Positions 60,878 through 64,000 of a stretch of 64,000 nucleotides of DNA are shown here, piece after piece. The notes under the pieces are model-generated. The model was not told the origin of the DNA, searched no databases, and was given only the letters and a program-made list of their open reading frames with translations. Origin of the DNA: Candidatus Brocadia sp. WS118 (lineage in GTDB: Bacteria > Planctomycetota > Brocadiia > Brocadiales > Brocadiaceae). The stretch covers positions 1 to 64,000 of the forward strand of contig PHFX01000149.1 in the NCBI GenBank assembly GCA_007618135.1. Direction: 5' to 3'. Numbering within the stretch: the stretch's first letter is position 1; every line of letters begins with the position of its first letter. Both the position numbers and the translations under genes were made by a program.

Positions 60878-62104
60878 TCAAGTTTTGCCAGTAAATTTTT
60901 TCACTACCAGACAACTATTGTTGCCGCCAAATGCATGGGCATTATTCAGTGCAATAGTTACCTTTTGCTTTCTTGCTACATTGGGTACATAATCCAGATC
61001 ACATTCCGGGTCTGGCGTTTCATAATTGATCGTAGGGGGTATAATATCGTTTTGAACGACCAAGGCACACGTAATGGCTTCTATAGCGCTGGCAGCACCC
61101 ATGGTATGCCCCATCATCGATTTTATTGAACTGATTGCGAGATGTTCTGGTTTATTTCCAAATACCTTTTTAATGGAGATCGTTTCTGCCTTATCATTCG
61201 CCGGGGTTCCTGTTCCATGGGCACTGATATACTGGACATCCTCAGGTTTCAGACTTGCGCTCATTAAGGCTTTTTTCATTGCAGAAACAACACCCTCTCC
61301 ATCGGGATGAGGGATGGTAATGTGATAAGCATCGCAACTCAGACCATAACCAATGATTTCGGCATAAATGGTGGCATTTCTCTTCACCGCATGATCGAGC
61401 GACTCTAAAAGGAGCATGCCGGCTCCTTCACCAACCATCATACCTTTCCGGTTTTTATCAAATGGCTGACATATCTCCGGTGCGATAGCGCCCAATCTCG
61501 CGAATCCTGTATACGCTACTTTTGAAAAAGGGTCGGAACCTCCTGCAACCATCATATCCACCCGACCAAACTTAATCAAATCATACGCATACCCAATTGC
61601 ATAATTGCCTGCTGCACAGGCAGTAGGAATAATGGTATTTGGGCCTTTAAAACCAAACTCAATTGCGACGTTGGCCGGGATATTATTGCAGGGATGCATC
61701 AAAAAGAGATCAGGGTCTACCTTGTCTTCTCCGTCTTTGTGCCTTATATAATTGACTTTCTCAAGGATCTGTATTTCTCCTGCCGTCGTTCCTACAGATA
61801 CGCCAATCCTTTCTAAATCGACTTTACTCAAGTCAAGCTTAGCGTCCTCCAATGCAAGTAAGGTGGCTGCAATTGCAAATTGGGAACCTTTACCAATTTT
61901 TTTCAGAACTCCATTTTTAATATAGTCAGAATACTTGAAATTTTTTACTTCGCACCCTTTGTGAACCTTATATTCTGAAGTATCAATACACGATACATCT
62001 TCAATTCCTGAAACCCCCGCAATAAGGTTGCTCCAAAATCTTTCCTTGCCCGACCCGATGGGAGTAATCATTCCTACGCCTGTTATAACCACGTGTTTAT
62101 TCAT
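60878..62104 (-). CDS. 3-oxoacyl-ACP synthase II-type ketosynthase (FabF-like, KSalpha)
   Basis: The protein is 408 aa with a complete active site: Cys in '[20 protein letters not shown]', His in '[16 protein letters not shown]' and His in '[20 protein letters not shown]'. '[20 protein letters not shown]' and '[10 protein letters not shown]' complete the thiolase fold. It condenses malonyl-ACP with an acyl chain. In ladderane loci similar FabF paralogues are thought to build a dedicated chain. It lies 51 bases upstream of its inactive partner. The ribosome site is weak, suggesting coupling with fabZ upstream (12-base gap). Confidence 0.9.
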   Translation of the reverse strand: MNKHVVITGVGMITPIGSGKERFWSNLIAGVSGIEDVSCIDTSEYKVHKGCEVKNFKYSDYIKNGVLKKIGKGSQFAIAATLLALEDAKLDLSKVDLERIGVSVGTTAGEIQILEKVNYIRHKDGEDKVDPDLFLMHPCNNIPANVAIEFGFKGPNTIIPTACAAGNYAIGYAYDLIKFGRVDMMVAGGSDPFSKVAYTGFARLGAIAPEICQPFDKNRKGMMVGEGAGMLLLESLDHAVKRNATIYAEIIGYGLSCDAYHITIPHPDGEGVVSAMKKALMSASLKPEDVQYISAHGTGTPANDKAETISIKKVFGNKPEHLAISSIKSMMGHTMGAASAIEAITCALVVQNDIIPPTINYETPDPECDLDYVPNVARKQKVTIALNNAHAFGGNNSCLVVKKFTGKT

Positions 62105-62116
62105 AACAATATTATG

Positions 62117-62572
62117 TCAACCCGATATTAAAGCGTCCTTGTCTGCGATTCCAAAAGTCAAATTTGCCTTAGCAACAACCTTTTCGCCGACCTTTACCGA
62201 AGCCTGAATAATAGCTCCTTTGGATACAATTTTTTCAACAATAATTTCTATGAAGAGTTGATCGCCGGGGAAGATAGGTTTTGTAAACCTGGCATTATTC
62301 ACTGATGCCAATAAAAAAACCGCATTGGCGCTATTTTGTGTGGAAAGGCTTTTCTTGAAAAGTATGATGGAAGCCTGAGCCATCGCCTCAATGATCAAAA
62401 CCCCAGGCATGATGGCGAAATCGGGGAAATGCCCAACAAAGACAGGTTCATTGCCGGAGACATTCTTTATACAAACAATTCTTTTCCCTTCTTCAAACTC
62501 AACAACTTTATCGATAAACAAAAAAGGATATTTTTGAGGAAGAAGGGACCGTATTTCCTCAAAAGACATCAT
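62117..62572 (-). CDS. FabZ-type 3-hydroxyacyl-ACP dehydratase
   Basis: The protein is 151 aa. The start is 'FEEIRSLLPQKYPFLFIDKV', where Gln-Lys replaces the usual His-Arg of 'PHRYPF'. The catalytic His is in 'VFVGHFPDFAIMPGVLII' and the Glu in 'EAMAQASIILF'. 'VNNARFTKPIFPGDQLFIEI' follows. It is a second, different FabZ in the region (compare 51823). It dehydrates the 3-hydroxyacyl-ACP made by the operon's ketosynthase. No ketoreductase or enoyl reductase is in the operon, so those steps are shared with general fatty-acid synthesis or omitted, which would leave double bonds. Confidence 0.9.
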   Translation of the reverse strand: MMSFEEIRSLLPQKYPFLFIDKVVEFEEGKRIVCIKNVSGNEPVFVGHFPDFAIMPGVLIIEAMAQASIILFKKSLSTQNSANAVFLLASVNNARFTKPIFPGDQLFIEIIVEKIVSKGAIIQASVKVGEKVVAKANLTFGIADKDALISG

Positions 62573-62645
62573 TTCTCATAGTCCATCTTCTTGTCAATCA
62601 CGAAAGTATACCCGGTAGTAATGTAATGCCTGTAATTTAATAATT

Positions 62646-62915
62646 TTAAGATGAAAGTTTTCCGCTTTCTGTCAGAACAGATTTTGTTAAGTCAATGGTG
62701 GCACTTAAAGAAGTAATGTCAACCAGTTTTTCTTCAGGGATTTGCACTTTAAATTTTTTCTCAATAAGCGCAAGGATTTCAAGAGCCAAGAGGGAATCTA
62801 TTTCAAGGTCTTTAAAAAAATTTGCATCTCTTTTATCCCAGATTTCTTTTTCATCCAATTCTGTAACCTCAGCGACTATCGCAGTTACACCTTTTTCAAT
62901 TTCTTCAGCGTTCAA
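62646..62915 (-). CDS. Acyl carrier protein
   Basis: This 89-aa protein has the phosphopantetheine Ser in 'FKDLEIDSLLALEILALIEK', a longer first helix than AcpP, and 'IPEEKLVDITSLSATIDL' near the end. 'LEIDSL' replaces the usual 'LGADSL'. It carries the growing chain on a thioester. As the first gene of the core operon it appears dedicated to this pathway. The start is a TTG with AAAGGAGA nine bases upstream. Confidence 0.9.
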   Translation of the reverse strand: MNAEEIEKGVTAIVAEVTELDEKEIWDKRDANFFKDLEIDSLLALEILALIEKKFKVQIPEEKLVDITSLSATIDLTKSVLTESGKLSS

Positions 62916-62993
62916 AATTATTCTCCTTTATAATAAACGGCTTTGACACGAAACAACATCATTATCTATAGTATTACGTAAACGCAACGAAAC

Positions 62994-63022
62994 ATGGTAG
63001 CAGACACAATTTATAATGTCAA
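62994..63022 (-). promoter_or_regulatory. Candidate promoter of the ladderane-type core operon
   Basis: On the minus strand TTGACA (63017-63022) and TACCAT (62994-62999) are 17 bases apart, ~79 bases before the ACP start. The -10 box is weak (four of six). Confidence 0.5.
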
Positions 63023-63135
63023 TAATATTCTCTGGCTTAATCAAAGAACAATTTTGTAAGCGTTAGTTTGATAAATTTTATAAATAACCAGACAAATTAT
63101 AACGTCTGATAATATATATTATGTTACAATGCGTT

Positions 63136-63762
63136 TTATTCTCCCAATCTCGTTTTTCTTCCTCTTAATGATTTCTTTTCTTGTCGTAATTCTCTTCTTC
63201 TGTATTTATCCAATTCTCTCAATGCCTTATATATTTGATTTTCTAACATGGTCTCATATTTAGATAATTCCGGACTTCTGTTTTTGTTTTCATTTATTTT
63301 TACAGCCTTTAATTGTAAGAGTTCTCTGTTTGTTCTCTTTCGCGTTCTCAGAAATCCCTGTTCGTATTCCTGAATGCAAGACGTATTGTATTCCAATATC
63401 TGGCTTTCAATTTTCAAACACCGCTTCAATCGCCAAACACCCGAAATAATGCGGTCTACAATAAGTGCTTCTATTACATTTGAGGGCTTCAGTTCTTTAA
63501 TAAGTTTATTTCTGACTTCATCAAGATCAGCACTTTTTTCCCCATCTATTAATATTTCGCTGCTAAAGATATATTGCCTTGCATCGTCCTCTCGAGATTT
63601 CATTGCTCCCGATGAGGTACTGTTTTCCACACTCTCTGTCTTTGCAAGGCTGGATGTCTCGCTTAACTCAACTATGGTATTCATGATTTTGTCTACCTTT
63701 TCTTTTGCGGAACTCTCTCTATTTTTCCCGTGCAAAACATCTTCTTTTAAAATTGTTGACAT
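63136..63762 (-). CDS. Conserved hypothetical basic protein
   Basis: The protein is 208 aa from the ATG at 63762, which has GGGAGAG before it (an ATG at 63810 is less likely). The first ~60 residues are Ser/Glu-rich and disordered-looking. The central part 'LIKELKPSNVIEALIVDRII', 'SGVWRLKRCLKIESQI' forms a helical pair. The C-terminus is long, helical and very basic ('RELDKYRRRELRQEKKSL', 'RGRKTRLG'), which could bind nucleic acid. I do not know the function. It has no link with the lipid operon except the shared strand. Confidence 0.6.
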   Translation of the reverse strand: MSTILKEDVLHGKNRESSAKEKVDKIMNTIVELSETSSLAKTESVENSTSSGAMKSREDDARQYIFSSEILIDGEKSADLDEVRNKLIKELKPSNVIEALIVDRIISGVWRLKRCLKIESQILEYNTSCIQEYEQGFLRTRKRTNRELLQLKAVKINENKNRSPELSKYETMLENQIYKALRELDKYRRRELRQEKKSLRGRKTRLGE

Positions 63763-64000
63763 TGTCTCTCCCTTTTTAGTAAAAGAAAACATCTGGCTAA
63801 ATTTCACCATAATATCTCATAATCGGTTGGACTATTCAATAAAATATTTTATATAGACACAACAATTTACCAGCGGTAAATTTTGTTACAACACCGTAAA
63901 AGATGTTGCTCTGAAGTGTACTCCTCGAGGGATAAAAACGAATGATTTTGCTGATGTTCAGAATTCACTTGCAATGGGGAAAGGAATTTTCGTTCTCTCT

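Overview
The window looks like a chromosome segment of an anammox planctomycete (order Brocadiales: Brocadia, Jettenia or Kuenenia type). The main evidence is the block at 51.8-62.9 kb. It holds an acyl carrier protein, two FabZ-type dehydratases, an active and an inactive FabF-type ketosynthase, a CrtI-type phytoene-desaturase relative and a B12-binding-type radical SAM enzyme. This is the gene set proposed from comparative genomics of Kuenenia (Rattray et al. 2009) to make ladderane lipids. A pentahaem cytochrome c, a CusBA pump with expanded metal-binding modules and a planctomycete-type ISAzo13 transposase fit that placement. Species is not decided.

Layout. 0-5 kb: the tail of a transposase, an outer-membrane beta-barrel, and a plus-strand run of DUF1858, Nfu-type Fe-S scaffold, a 225-aa protein and a ThiF/HesA-type E1 enzyme (a probable sulfur or Fe-S handling module). 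5-8 kb: cobalamin genes cbiL-cbiE-cbiD on the minus strand, then a broken integron-type integrase. 8-11 kb: a GT14 glycosyltransferase, an FkbM methyltransferase and a small membrane protein. 11-15.6 kb: EttA (ABC-F), a secreted ComEA-type helix-hairpin-helix protein with a clear terminator, and a pentahaem cytochrome c. 16-17.6 kb: cbiG and cbiH. 17.6-19 kb: a nested non-autonomous mobile element, a scrap of a second cusA, and vapBC.

19-37 kb (minus strand) is a metal-handling island. In transcription order it holds a BlaI/CopY-type repressor, an M56 peptidase, a TolC-type channel, a multicopper oxidase with a damaged 5' end, an HD-GYP protein, a beta-propeller fragment, decaying YHS-protein copies, a single-domain response regulator, a small lipoprotein, an intact YHS protein, a radical SAM protein, a P2A cation ATPase, CusB with seven metal-binding modules, a GxxExxY cassette and CusA. 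An operator-like palindrome lies exactly between the -35 and -10 boxes in front of the repressor.

37-50 kb: galE, a MITE, then a type I restriction-modification locus (hsdM, a DUF1016 nuclease gene with a nonsense codon, hsdS, an AlbA_2/Schlafen-type gene, an hsdS scrap, a RAYT transposase, hsdR, a YgjP-type metallopeptidase) and an unknown zinc-ribbon-like protein. 50-51.6 kb: rplM-rpsI and two small secreted cysteine-rich peptides. 51.8-63 kb: the ladderane-type region. The core six-gene operon acpP-fabZ-KSalpha-KSbeta-crtI-like-rSAM ends at a strong terminator (56587-56629). Next to it are lpd with a tiny membrane-peptide gene, an alpha-glucan phosphorylase, a HAD phosphatase, and a divergent fabZ with a hairpin overlapping its promoter. 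The window ends with an unknown basic protein.

A recurring theme is repeat DNA. Palindromic or tandem-repeat sequence lies in frame inside cbiD, hsdM, the DUF1016 gene and the RAYT gene, and three mobile cassettes (17782-18157, 22402-22915, 38578-38706) have clear inverted ends. I recognised no tRNA, rRNA, CRISPR array or cobalamin riboswitch.
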